Assembly (NCBI GenBank): GCA_025057935.1
Contig: JANWUW010000046.1
Coordinates: 1-64,000, forward strand
DNA length: 64,000 bases
Direction: 5' to 3'
Source: Thermoflexales bacterium
Lineage (GTDB): Bacteria; Chloroflexota; Anaerolineae; J036; Brachytrichaceae
The notes beneath the pieces are model-generated. The model made no database searches and was not told the origin of the DNA. It saw only the letters and a program-made list of their open reading frames with translations. This document shows positions 52,314 through 60,786 of this stretch, one piece after another (the stretch's first letter is position 1; each line of letters opens with the position of its first letter). The position numbers and the translations under genes were made by a program.

Positions 52314-53219
52314 ATGCAAATCGGTTTATTCGGTCTTGGACGCATGGGTGCCAACATGGCACGCCGTTGGCATCGTGATGGTCACGAAGTGATCGTCTGC
52401 AACCGCAGCCCCGGACCCGTGGACCAGCTCAAAGCCGAGGGCATCCGCGGGGTATATACCCTGGAAGAGCTTGTTGCCGCACTGCAGCCACCGCGCGCAG
52501 TGTGGGTGATGGTGCCAAGCGGCGAACCCACCGAGACGGTAATCCGTCGTCTGCTCGATCTGCTTTCGCCCGGTGACGTGATCGTGGACAGCGGCAACAG
52601 CTATTGGAAAGACAGCAAGCGCCGCTATGCTGAGTGCAAAGCCCGCGGCATCCACTTCATGGATCAGGGCACCAGTGGCGGCATCTGGGGCTTGCAGAAT
52701 GGCTACTGCTTGATGATCGGCGGCGACGAGGATATCTTCCATCGCCTCGAGCCCGCATTTAAGTCGCTAGCCCCAGACGGCAAACACTACTTGTATTGCG
52801 GCCCTGCTGGCGCTGGTCACTTCGTCAAGATGGTGCACAACGGCATCGAGTACGGCATGATGCAAGCGTACGCTGAAGGCTTCGAGATCATGGAGAGGAG
52901 CGAGTTCAACCTCAAGCTCGATCAAGTCGCTTGGGTTTGGACCAAGGGCAGCGTTGTGCGCTCGTGGCTGCTCGAACTGCTCGCCGATGCGCTGCGCGAA
53001 GACCCGAAGCTGAACAACGTTGTGGGCTACGTTGAGGATTCTGGCGAGGGTCGCTGGACGATCCAGGCTGCAATCGACGAAGACGTGCCTGCGCCGGTGA
53101 TCACGCTTTCGCTCTACCAGCGCTTCGTCTCGCGGCAAAAGGAATCCTTTGCTGCCAAGGTTTTGGCGATGATGCGCAAAGGGTTCGGTGGGCACGCCGT
53201 GAAGACGCGCGAGGGTTGA
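52314..53219 (+). CDS. gnd: 6-phosphogluconate dehydrogenase, decarboxylating (short form)
   Basis: 301 residues, the short GntZ/YqeC class. GLFGLGRMGANMARRW and VCNRSPG bind NAD(P), VWVMVPSGEPTETVI and VDSGNSYWKDSKRR follow, DQGTSGGIWGLQNGYCLMIGG and GAGHFVKMVHNGIEYGMMQAYAEGFE give substrate and catalytic residues (Lys and Asn-Gly-Ile-Glu-Tyr). ATG has AAAGGAG upstream. Begins the gnd-zwf-pgl block; the 155 bases before it show no gene. Confidence 0.94.
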   Translation: MQIGLFGLGRMGANMARRWHRDGHEVIVCNRSPGPVDQLKAEGIRGVYTLEELVAALQPPRAVWVMVPSGEPTETVIRRLLDLLSPGDVIVDSGNSYWKDSKRRYAECKARGIHFMDQGTSGGIWGLQNGYCLMIGGDEDIFHRLEPAFKSLAPDGKHYLYCGPAGAGHFVKMVHNGIEYGMMQAYAEGFEIMERSEFNLKLDQVAWVWTKGSVVRSWLLELLADALREDPKLNNVVGYVEDSGEGRWTIQAAIDEDVPAPVITLSLYQRFVSRQKESFAAKVLAMMRKGFGGHAVKTREG

Positions 53220-53237
53220 CACCTACCTCCAGGAGTC

Positions 53238-54728
53238 ATGTTCGGTAAGAAACCTGAACCTTGCATCATGGTGATCTTCGGCGCCTCGGGTGATCTCACC
53301 TATCGCAAGCTGATCCCGGCGCTCTACGACCTCGTCGCCGATGATTTGCTGCCAGCCGAATTCGCCATGATCGGCTTCGCTCGCAAGCCGAAAACGAACG
53401 AATCATTTCGCCAAGAGATGCGCTCCGCAGTCGAGGAGTTTTCGCGACGTAAGCCCATAGACGAGCGCATCTGGGAGCGTTTCGCGCGCGCGCTGCACTA
53501 CCAGCAAGGCGATTACAGCAATCCAGACGACTATCGCGTGCTCTGTCAGCGCCTGGAGGCGATTGACCGCGCCCACGGCAGCGGCGGAAATCGCCTCTAT
53601 TACCTCGCCACACCCCCAGAGGTGTACAACACCATCATCGAACACGTCGGGACCATCCTTTGCCCAGAACGCGAGGGCAGTTGGGCGCGCATCATTGTTG
53701 AAAAGCCATTTGGCCACGACCTTGCCTCGGCACGCGCGCTGAATGAGCACCTACACCGTTGGTTCCGCGAAGACCAAATCTACCGCATTGACCACTACCT
53801 TGGCAAGGAGACGGTGCAGAACATCCTCGTCTTCCGTTTCGCTAACGGCATCTTCGAGCCGATCTGGGATCGGCGCTACGTTGATCACGTGCAGATCACC
53901 GTGGCAGAGACCATTGGAATCGGCAACCGCGGCTCATACTACGAGCACGCTGGCGTCATCCGCGACATCATGCAGAACCATATGCTTCAGCTTGTCGCGC
54001 TCACAGCGATGGAGCCGCCAGCGGAGTTCACCGCCGATGCTGTGCGCAACGAGAAGGTGAAAGTGCTCAAAGCGCTGCGCGTGGACACCAGCCGCGGCGA
54101 CGGCACTGTGCGCGGGCAATACGGACCCGGAGTGGTCAACGGGCAGTTTGTGCCTGGCTACACCCAAGAAGAGGGCGTTGCTCCCGACTCCACCACAGAG
54201 ACCTACCTGGCGATGAAGTTGCTGATCGAGAACTGGCGTTGGGCAGGTGTGCCGTTTTACGTGCGTAGCGGCAAGCGACTACCCAAGCGCGTGACTGAGA
54301 TCGCTATTCAGTTCAAGATGCCACCGCTGCTGCTGTTCAGCCAGCGCACCGCGAGCGAAATTCAGCCCAACTTGCTCGTGCTCAACATTCAGCCCGATGA
54401 GGGCATTTCGCTGCGCTTCGGCGCCAAGGTGCCCGGCAGCGGCGAGAACATTCAGCCAGTGGTGATGGACTTCAAGTATGGGGCGTCGTTCAAGGTCCCT
54501 GCGCCCGATGCTTACGAGCGGCTATTACTCGACGCCATGCTCGGCGATGGCACGCTGTTCACGCGCAGCGACGAGGTGGAGGCTGCCTGGGCGCTGATCA
54601 CGCCCGTAATCGAGCGCTGGAAGGCAGGCGAGGGGTCCTTCATCGAGCTCTACCGCGCTGGCACGTGGGGACCAAAGCAAGCCGATGACTTCATCGCTGC
54701 CGATGGGCGCGCTTGGCGTAAGCTATGA
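53238..54728 (+). CDS. zwf: Glucose-6-phosphate 1-dehydrogenase
   Basis: First step of the oxidative pentose phosphate pathway, 496 residues. IFGASGDLTYRKLIPALYDL is the cofactor motif, IIVEKPFGHDLASA and YRIDHYLGKETVQNILVFRFANG (active-site His and Lys) are intact, as is GIGNRGSYYEHAG. It sits 18 bases after gnd and overlaps pgl by 4 bases. Confidence 0.96.
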   Translation: MFGKKPEPCIMVIFGASGDLTYRKLIPALYDLVADDLLPAEFAMIGFARKPKTNESFRQEMRSAVEEFSRRKPIDERIWERFARALHYQQGDYSNPDDYRVLCQRLEAIDRAHGSGGNRLYYLATPPEVYNTIIEHVGTILCPEREGSWARIIVEKPFGHDLASARALNEHLHRWFREDQIYRIDHYLGKETVQNILVFRFANGIFEPIWDRRYVDHVQITVAETIGIGNRGSYYEHAGVIRDIMQNHMLQLVALTAMEPPAEFTADAVRNEKVKVLKALRVDTSRGDGTVRGQYGPGVVNGQFVPGYTQEEGVAPDSTTETYLAMKLLIENWRWAGVPFYVRSGKRLPKRVTEIAIQFKMPPLLLFSQRTASEIQPNLLVLNIQPDEGISLRFGAKVPGSGENIQPVVMDFKYGASFKVPAPDAYERLLLDAMLGDGTLFTRSDEVEAAWALITPVIERWKAGEGSFIELYRAGTWGPKQADDFIAADGRAWRKL

Positions 54729-55597
54729 GCATACATAGCTCATCCACAACGCCTTTTGTCATCTTCCTCAATGAGGCACGAACCTACACCTTGCATGTTG
54801 CACCCTCAGCAGAGGCGCTTGCAGAGCTTGCTGCCAAGGCGGTTGCCTTCACAGCGCAGAAAGCAGTGGAGCGGCGCGGCGTGTTTCACTGGGCGCTCAG
54901 CGGTGGAAGCACGCCGCGCGCACTTTACGCTCTGCTAGCGCGCACGCCATTCGTCGAGCAGATTGCCTGGGAGCACGTTCATGTGTGGTGGAGCGATGAG
55001 CGCAACGTGCCCGCTGATCACGCGGAGAGCAACTACCGCATGGCCCATGATGCGCTGCTCGCGCATGTGCCGATCCCTCAAACTAACATTCATCGCGTGC
55101 GCACCGAGCTCGGCGCAGAACATGCAGCAGCCCATTACGAAGCCGACCTGCGCGCCACCTTTGGTGTCAACACACCAGCGCTCGGGAATGTTCCCGGCGC
55201 TGGTGTGCCGCGCTTCGATCTCATCCTGTTGGGCATGGGCGACGATGGTCATACCGCGTCGCTGTTCCCTAGCACCGCGGCACTTCAGGAGCAGGCGCGT
55301 TGGGTAGTTGCGAACGCAGTTCCTCGGCTCAACGCGCTGCGCATTACTTTTACGTATCCGCTCATCAACGCTGCGGACGCGGTGTTGTTCCTTGTCAGCG
55401 GCGCAGGCAAAGCTGAAACGCTGCGACGTGTGCTGCTTGGCACGTGGCAGCCAGAAGTGCTGCCGGCGCAGGGCGTGATGCCCCTCACGGGCAGGTTGAT
55501 GTGGATGGTGGACGCTGCAGCAGCGTCTTTGGTGATGTCGTCAGCCGGCTATCTAGCCAGCGAGGTTATTTATCGGCGAGCGGCGCCGAGCGCGTGA
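54725..55597 (+). CDS. pgl: 6-phosphogluconolactonase (DevB type)
   Basis: Hydrolyses 6-phosphogluconolactone, 290 residues. FHWALSGGSTPRALYALL, VHVWWSDERNVPADHAESNYRMAHDALL, ILLGMGDDGHTASLFPSTAAL and LFLVSGAGKAETLRRVL are family blocks. ATGA overlap with zwf. Its end overlaps the convergent dedA gene by 32 bases. Confidence 0.94.
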   Translation: MSIHSSSTTPFVIFLNEARTYTLHVAPSAEALAELAAKAVAFTAQKAVERRGVFHWALSGGSTPRALYALLARTPFVEQIAWEHVHVWWSDERNVPADHAESNYRMAHDALLAHVPIPQTNIHRVRTELGAEHAAAHYEADLRATFGVNTPALGNVPGAGVPRFDLILLGMGDDGHTASLFPSTAALQEQARWVVANAVPRLNALRITFTYPLINAADAVLFLVSGAGKAETLRRVLLGTWQPEVLPAQGVMPLTGRLMWMVDAAAASLVMSSAGYLASEVIYRRAAPSA

Positions 55598-56234
55598 CGC
55601 GCCCTTCAGCAAGCGCTGGGCGCATGCGTCGCACAACGAACACAGCTGCAAGCGCTACAAACCCAACGCCCAGCGTCGCCATGGTGAAGTTCTGGTAGGT
55701 CTTGAGGAACTCGACGACGATGCGCCAATTCTGACCCAGCAGCATCCCGGCATATGCCAGAACACCCGACCAAATCGCCGACCCCCCCGCCGTGAACGCA
55801 AGGAAGCGCGCGAAGTGCATGCGATGCATCCCTGCGGGGATGGAAATCAGGCTGCGAATCAGCGGAATCAAACGCCCCACAAAAACGATGACTTCGCCGT
55901 AGCGGTCGAACACGCTCAAGGCGCGATGAATGTCGTGCGTAGAAACCCCGATCCATCGCCCATAGCGCTTGATGAAGCGCAGAAGCACAGCGTGGTTCAC
56001 CCAAAAGCCGATGTAGTACAGGACGACCGCCCCCAGCACTGATCCCAACGTGCCGGCAATCCACACGCTGACAAATTCGAACTTGCCCTCGCCAGCGAGA
56101 AAGCCCGCAAGCGGCATCACCACTTCAGAGGGGATGGGAGGGAATACATTCTCGATGAACATGACAAGGGCAATCCCAACGTACCCCAGCCCCAGCATGA
56201 TCTGCTCGATGAGTTTCGCTAACTGTTCCAGCAT
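55566..56234 (-). CDS. DedA-family membrane protein
   Basis: Undecaprenyl-phosphate or phospholipid flippase family, 222 residues with about five membrane segments. YVGIALVMFIENVFPPIPSEVVMPLAGFLAGEG holds the FPPIPSE motif, and VFVGRLIPLIRSLISIPAGMHRMHFARFLAFTAGGSAIWSG the conserved G-R-PxxR region. Start at 56234 has GAGGG upstream. Confidence 0.9.
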   Translation of the reverse strand: MLEQLAKLIEQIMLGLGYVGIALVMFIENVFPPIPSEVVMPLAGFLAGEGKFEFVSVWIAGTLGSVLGAVVLYYIGFWVNHAVLLRFIKRYGRWIGVSTHDIHRALSVFDRYGEVIVFVGRLIPLIRSLISIPAGMHRMHFARFLAFTAGGSAIWSGVLAYAGMLLGQNWRIVVEFLKTYQNFTMATLGVGFVALAAVFVVRRMRPALAEGRVTRSAPLADK

Positions 56235-56293
56235 CGTGCCCTCGACCCGTGCCAAGCTTTGCTTTTGGATAGCATACCACTGCTTTCAGGCGG

Positions 56294-56923
56294 TTAGCCG
56301 GTGCCGAACTGGCGATCGCCAGCATCGCCTAAGCCAGGCACGATGTAGCCTTTGTCATTCAGTCGCTCATCGAGCGCTGCAAGGTAAATCGGCACGTCTG
56401 GGTGCGCCTCGCTGAGGCGTCGCACACCTTCCGGCGCGCCGATCAACCCGACGAACTTGATGCGCTGAGCGCCCCAACGTTTGAGGATATCCACCGTCGC
56501 AGTGGCGCTGCCGCCAGTTGCCAACATGGGATCGAGTACCAAGCAGACTTGCACTGTGGGGTGCACGGGCAGCTTGTTGTAGTACTCCACTGGGCGCAAA
56601 GTGCGCTCGTCGCGATACAACCCAATATGCCACACCTCGGCTTGCGGCAACATCTCCAGCGCGCCCTCGACCATTCCTAAGCCAGCGCGCAAGATGGGGA
56701 TCAAGCCAATGTTGTCCGCCAATTTCTTACCGACAGCCTCGCCAATCGGGGTGGTGATTGGCACATCGATGGTTGGCAGGTCGGCGGTAGCTTCAACGAT
56801 AAGCATCGCCGCTAACTCGCGCACTACTTCGCGGAACTTCTTCGGCTCGGTGTTCTGATTGCGCAGGATGGTGAGTTTGTGTTGCGCGAGAGGGTGGTTG
56901 CAGATGTGCAGTTGCGGTACCAC
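56294..56923 (-). CDS. upp: Uracil phosphoribosyltransferase
   Basis: Salvage of uracil to UMP with PRPP, 209 residues as in the family. [70 protein letters not shown] (PRPP site) and [13 protein letters not shown] (uracil site) are complete. The GTG at 56923 has AGAGGA 8 bases upstream and matches the usual length; the frame continues upstream without similarity. Confidence 0.93.
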   Translation of the reverse strand: MVPQLHICNHPLAQHKLTILRNQNTEPKKFREVVRELAAMLIVEATADLPTIDVPITTPIGEAVGKKLADNIGLIPILRAGLGMVEGALEMLPQAEVWHIGLYRDERTLRPVEYYNKLPVHPTVQVCLVLDPMLATGGSATATVDILKRWGAQRIKFVGLIGAPEGVRRLSEAHPDVPIYLAALDERLNDKGYIVPGLGDAGDRQFGTG

Positions 56924-57059
56924 GGCAGACGTCCTCTTGCGAGCGTTTTTGGCATTGTACTTGGTTGCTCGCTTCGCCACTTGCTCACTATGCCTCAAGC
57001 TCTCGCGAGCTTGAGGCGTATAATGCACGGGAAACTCTCTTCATAAGGGCCACTTTCGC

Positions 57060-58628
57060 GTGATACATCGGCAAACGCAAACGGCGGAGTATTGGAACGC
57101 TTTCGCCGTCACAGCACAGGACATTGACTTCATCTACGGCTATATCTTAGAGGCGAGTCGTCCCGTTCCTGCTCATGAGTTGGCGTTGGCGCTCATGCGC
57201 CACCGTATGGAGCAAGAAGCCGCACAGATTCGCCGCCAACTCAGCACACACAAAATCTATCAACCTAAGCAGACATACGCAGAGGGGGAATGGCTCGCCT
57301 TTCCCGCGTTGCAATTCGCAGTGGGGCGCGTAGTTAAGGTGCGCCGCGGCAATAATCCCGAGATCGGTGACTTCGATGTGATCGAGGTCGAAATGGCGAA
57401 CGGCAAGCGGCGCAAGTTCGCAGCTCGCTACCCGCGCATGCATCGCCTTAACGAGGAAGACTTCACTGTGCTCCTCGATGAGAAACCGATACAGACGCCT
57501 GAGGCGCTTTACAGTGCCCATGGCGAGCACGTCACCGTCGTGCTCAACACGGCTCTCGAGAATCACCCAGACTTCATCCGCATCGGCGGAGACTGGTTCT
57601 TGCGCGCGCTGCTGGTCGAGATCGGCGTAGGGCATCTCAACCTCGCCGAGGCAGTGCTCGATATGGTCGGCGGCGGTCCACTCTCGACAACTGAGATCCT
57701 GCGCGAGCTTCAGCTCACTGCAGATGCGCCACAGTCTGTGTTAGAAGCCTCGCTCAACGTTGCTCTTTACGACGACTTGCGCTTCGTCGAGGTTGGCGTA
57801 GGTCGGACGCCAATGTGGTTTCTGCGTCGCTTGCAGCCTCGCGAAGTAAGCGAGACACCTCATGTGTTACGCCTAGCGCAGCAGAGCGAGCCCTCAGCGC
57901 TTGACCCAGCGCTGGAAGCGTTGGCTCGCGCGCTGGACGACGAGTGGGAGTTTTCTCCTGGCGAAGAGCGTCCCAGCAATCAGGCAACGCTCATCCTTAC
58001 CCCACCTCACCGCTTGGCGGGCACACTGGGCTGGAACCGTAGTCTCGCTGGGCTGTTCCGCGTTAGCACCAAGCCTTTCGCAGCGGTGCGCTTAGTTGAC
58101 CAAATCAGCGGCGAAGCAATGATTGCATGGCTATCACGAGAGGGTCGCTACTTGTGGGGACTCGGCCGTTGGTATGCCAAGCACAATCTCCAACCTGGCG
58201 TCTACATCGAGCTGCAGCGCGGCAACACACCTGATGAGTGGTACATCAGCTACCGACGCCAGCGTCCACGCCGCGACTGGGTGCGCACGGTGAGCATCCG
58301 CGATGGGCGGTTTGTGCTTGAAACAGCTCAGCGCACAGTCAGCAGCGAGATGGAAGACTTGATGACGGTCTTCCTCGACTCACCGCAGGCAATTCTCGAG
58401 TGGCGCGCCACACGTCGTTATACCGTGACACAAGCTGTGCAGGAGGCATTCGCGGCGCTCAGCGCGCAGAGTGTGCAAGGCAACGTGCACGCGCGAACGC
58501 TCTACGTCGTGGTCAACATCTTGGTGCGCAGCACGCCGCGCAGCGTGTTCGCGGCGCTCAGCGCAAGCCCACGCTACATGCCGCTCGGCGACAACTACTG
58601 GCGCAGCGTTGAGCCCGAGGCACCATAG
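57060..58628 (+). CDS. Uncharacterised protein with winged-helix and SH3-like segments
   Basis: Unrecognised protein of 522 residues. The N-terminus (DIDFIYGYILEASRPVPAHELALALMRHRM) looks like a helix-turn-helix of winged type. Residues about 75-125 (GEWLAFPALQFAVGRVVKVRRGNNPEIGDFDVIEVEMANGKRRKFAA) resemble a KOW/CarD-like barrel. A second helical repeat (AEAVLDMVGGGPLSTTEILRELQL) follows near 195. The C-terminal half is mixed. GTG start with AAGGG upstream. Such organisation suggests a nucleic-acid or RNA polymerase partner. Followed by a small related-looking gene. Confidence 0.6.
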   Translation: MIHRQTQTAEYWNAFAVTAQDIDFIYGYILEASRPVPAHELALALMRHRMEQEAAQIRRQLSTHKIYQPKQTYAEGEWLAFPALQFAVGRVVKVRRGNNPEIGDFDVIEVEMANGKRRKFAARYPRMHRLNEEDFTVLLDEKPIQTPEALYSAHGEHVTVVLNTALENHPDFIRIGGDWFLRALLVEIGVGHLNLAEAVLDMVGGGPLSTTEILRELQLTADAPQSVLEASLNVALYDDLRFVEVGVGRTPMWFLRRLQPREVSETPHVLRLAQQSEPSALDPALEALARALDDEWEFSPGEERPSNQATLILTPPHRLAGTLGWNRSLAGLFRVSTKPFAAVRLVDQISGEAMIAWLSREGRYLWGLGRWYAKHNLQPGVYIELQRGNTPDEWYISYRRQRPRRDWVRTVSIRDGRFVLETAQRTVSSEMEDLMTVFLDSPQAILEWRATRRYTVTQAVQEAFAALSAQSVQGNVHARTLYVVVNILVRSTPRSVFAALSASPRYMPLGDNYWRSVEPEAP

Positions 58629-58654
58629 GCGATCACGCGAACAGGAGCAACGCC

Positions 58655-59068
58655 ATGAAACTTTCGCGACTCGACGAGACGACGCGCTTGCAGATTGACT
58701 TTGACTGGTTCGTGCAGCAAGGTCAAGAGGTCAACGTGCTTCTGGCGCGTTACCTCCCTCCCGAGCAACAAGCGCAGCTCAGCGCAGACGACAACACCCT
58801 ACTGGACTTCGTGGACGAGCAGACAGGCGAGGTGTACTCTGTGCCGCGAGCTGTTCAACTTGTGCGCGAGCACTGTGCTCATGATCCCAACTTCATCCGC
58901 GCTGGCTTGCCCATCGCAGAGGCAGTCTTTCGCTTGCTGCTCATCAACGCTAACCGTCCGATGAGCGCCGCAGAAATCGCGGCATGCATCGGCCGCAAGC
59001 CCAGCGAAGTGCTCGCGCAAATTAGCGGGCGCGTTGTTTATAATGGAATCAAGCCAGTGTCTGAATAG
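58655..59068 (+). CDS. Uncharacterised winged-helix-like small protein
   Basis: 137 residues, no clear family. The C-terminal third (EAVFRLLLINANRPMSAAEIAACIGRKPSEVLAQISGRVVYNGIKPV) reads as a winged helix-turn-helix similar to the repeats in the preceding protein. ATG has AGGAG 7 bases upstream. Its stop codon TAG shares its final G with the first base of tRNA-Arg. Confidence 0.6.
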   Translation: MKLSRLDETTRLQIDFDWFVQQGQEVNVLLARYLPPEQQAQLSADDNTLLDFVDEQTGEVYSVPRAVQLVREHCAHDPNFIRAGLPIAEAVFRLLLINANRPMSAAEIAACIGRKPSEVLAQISGRVVYNGIKPVSE

Positions 59069-59141
59069 CCCCCGTAGCTCAATTGGATAGAGCAGGGCAC
59101 TTCTAATGCTCGGGTTGTGAGTTCGAGTCTCGCCGGGGGCG
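59068..59141 (+). tRNA. tRNA-Arg (anticodon TCT)
   Basis: 74-base cloverleaf: acceptor GCCCCCG pairs with CGGGGGC, D arm AGCTCAATTGGATAGAGC identical to the other tRNA-Arg here, anticodon stem GGGCA/TGCTC with one G-T pair, loop CTTCTAA giving anticodon TCT, and T arm GAGTTCGAGTCTC. Reads AGA and AGG. CCA is not encoded. It begins on the last base of the preceding stop codon. Confidence 0.94.
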
Positions 59142-59149
59142 TTTCGCCA

Positions 59150-60697
59150 CTAGGGTTGCGGCGTTGGGGTGGGCGTTGGCTTCTGTGCGGATTCGCGCTG
59201 TTTGGCGCGCCAGTAGCAAGGCTCGAAGTCTTCACCTGCAATGATGCGGTAGCGCGGACCATTGGGGCGTGGCTCGCGCACGATGTTCTCTTGACGCACC
59301 CCAAGCGCGCGTTGCAACTGTGGCAGCACGCCTCCCTTCGAGCTAGCCGTGAAATCGTAAATCACCGTGCGTGAATACACCTGCCCTGCCTCTTGAACAC
59401 TTGTCACATGAAACCCTAGTTCGCGCAGCCGCGCCGCTGCCACGACGCCAAACTCGGCGCGGCGCGTTCCGTTCCATACCTCCACTGGGATCAGCAGCGC
59501 CTGCTGGTTTGCGGACACGCTGAAGGCACGCTCCATAAAGCGCGGCACGGCCTCGCGGTTCGCAACCTCAAGCACAGCGCCGATCTGCGGCAAGTTTCTC
59601 GAGGTCAATCCCACTTCGTCAAGGTAGGCGCTGCGGATGGCGGCTTCGTCGAGCTTGCTCGCAGGCTGCGCCAACGCAAGCATCTGCTCCGCACTGAGGT
59701 TGGTCTTGACGTTCGCACCCAGTTGCACGATCAAATTCGGCAAGCGCGTCAGCAGCGCAACTGGATCGGCGGTTACCTTGCGGTAAAGCGCGCGAAGCAA
59801 CTGCTGAGCGCGCCGCGTGCGGTCAAGGTCGCCGCCGGGCACTCCCTGACGCGCGCGCACAAAGGCAAGCGCCTGCAAGCCGTCGAGCCGATACACGCCA
59901 GGCTGCGACAGGCTGATCGTTAGAGTCGGCACGGCTTGACCCACTTCCCACACCTCGCCAGTGAAAGTGTTGGTGTAGGGCGCTGTCACAGTGTATGGCT
60001 GGTTGGCGTTCGGAGGCATGTAGTAAGGGTCAGCAGGGAAGACTTGGTAAAGCGGACAAGTGGCGACGACTTCAACGCCGCCCACTGCGTTCACAGCGCG
60101 CACAAAGCCGAAGAAGTTAACCGCAACATAGTAATCCACATTCACACCAAAGTTATGGCGCATCGTTTGGCGAAATGTGTTCCAGCCGCGCGCAAAAGCT
60201 GTGTTCACCTTCGCCAAGCCGCGCTGCGGGATGTAAACCAGAGTGTCGCGCGGGATGGAGACGAGCGAGACTGCGGGCAGATCAGGGTAAACCGCAGCGA
60301 GGAAGATGACGTCGGTATTCGCGCCGCCTGTCTGGGGGCGCGTGTCTACGCCAAGCAGCGCAACAATCACGGCACCCGGCGGTGTGCGCACTTGGCGCAC
60401 CGCAGGAAGCACTACGTGAGCGGAGATGGTCTCCGAGGCTGTGACTTCTACTGTGACGGTGGGCGTCGGACTCACCGCTGGCAAGCGCACTGGCGGCGCC
60501 GTCGGCAAAAGCTGGAGAACGCTAGGCGTAGGTGTCTGCGGCAACTCGGTCGGGTCGAAAGGTGCCGATGGCGTTCGCTCCTGAGCGCGTGCAGCGGTTG
60601 AGCAGAGGACGGCAAGAGCAGTCATGCAGGCTGCACAGATCAAGCCCCTCACTTTTCGCTTGTGAACTCCCCACATTCGGATTGGTTCAGCGCGCAT
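59150..60697 (-). CDS. LytR-CpsA-Psr family protein with LytR_C domain
   Basis: Cell-wall glycopolymer ligase family, 515 residues. A signal peptide (AACMTALAVLCSTAARA) and a Pro/Thr linker lead to the LCP domain (about 105-345): LLGVDTRPQTGGANTDVIFLAAVYP, SLVSIPRDTLVYIPQRGLAKVNTAF, VNFFGFVRAVNAVGGVEV and FVRARQGVPGGDLDRTRRAQQLLRAL, with the conserved Arg and Asp. A LytR_C-type domain (about 395-485) follows, then a Pro-rich tail. Attaches glycopolymers to peptidoglycan or proteins. Confidence 0.88.
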   Translation of the reverse strand: MRAEPIRMWGVHKRKVRGLICAACMTALAVLCSTAARAQERTPSAPFDPTELPQTPTPSVLQLLPTAPPVRLPAVSPTPTVTVEVTASETISAHVVLPAVRQVRTPPGAVIVALLGVDTRPQTGGANTDVIFLAAVYPDLPAVSLVSIPRDTLVYIPQRGLAKVNTAFARGWNTFRQTMRHNFGVNVDYYVAVNFFGFVRAVNAVGGVEVVATCPLYQVFPADPYYMPPNANQPYTVTAPYTNTFTGEVWEVGQAVPTLTISLSQPGVYRLDGLQALAFVRARQGVPGGDLDRTRRAQQLLRALYRKVTADPVALLTRLPNLIVQLGANVKTNLSAEQMLALAQPASKLDEAAIRSAYLDEVGLTSRNLPQIGAVLEVANREAVPRFMERAFSVSANQQALLIPVEVWNGTRRAEFGVVAAARLRELGFHVTSVQEAGQVYSRTVIYDFTASSKGGVLPQLQRALGVRQENIVREPRPNGPRYRIIAGEDFEPCYWRAKQRESAQKPTPTPTPQP

Positions 60698-60786
60698 CTA
60701 CGCTGCTAACTATAACCCCAGCACTGGGTGAGGCGCACGGGCAAGCATGGTAGCACGACAAGCGTTACACTTTGCCGCAAAAAGCC

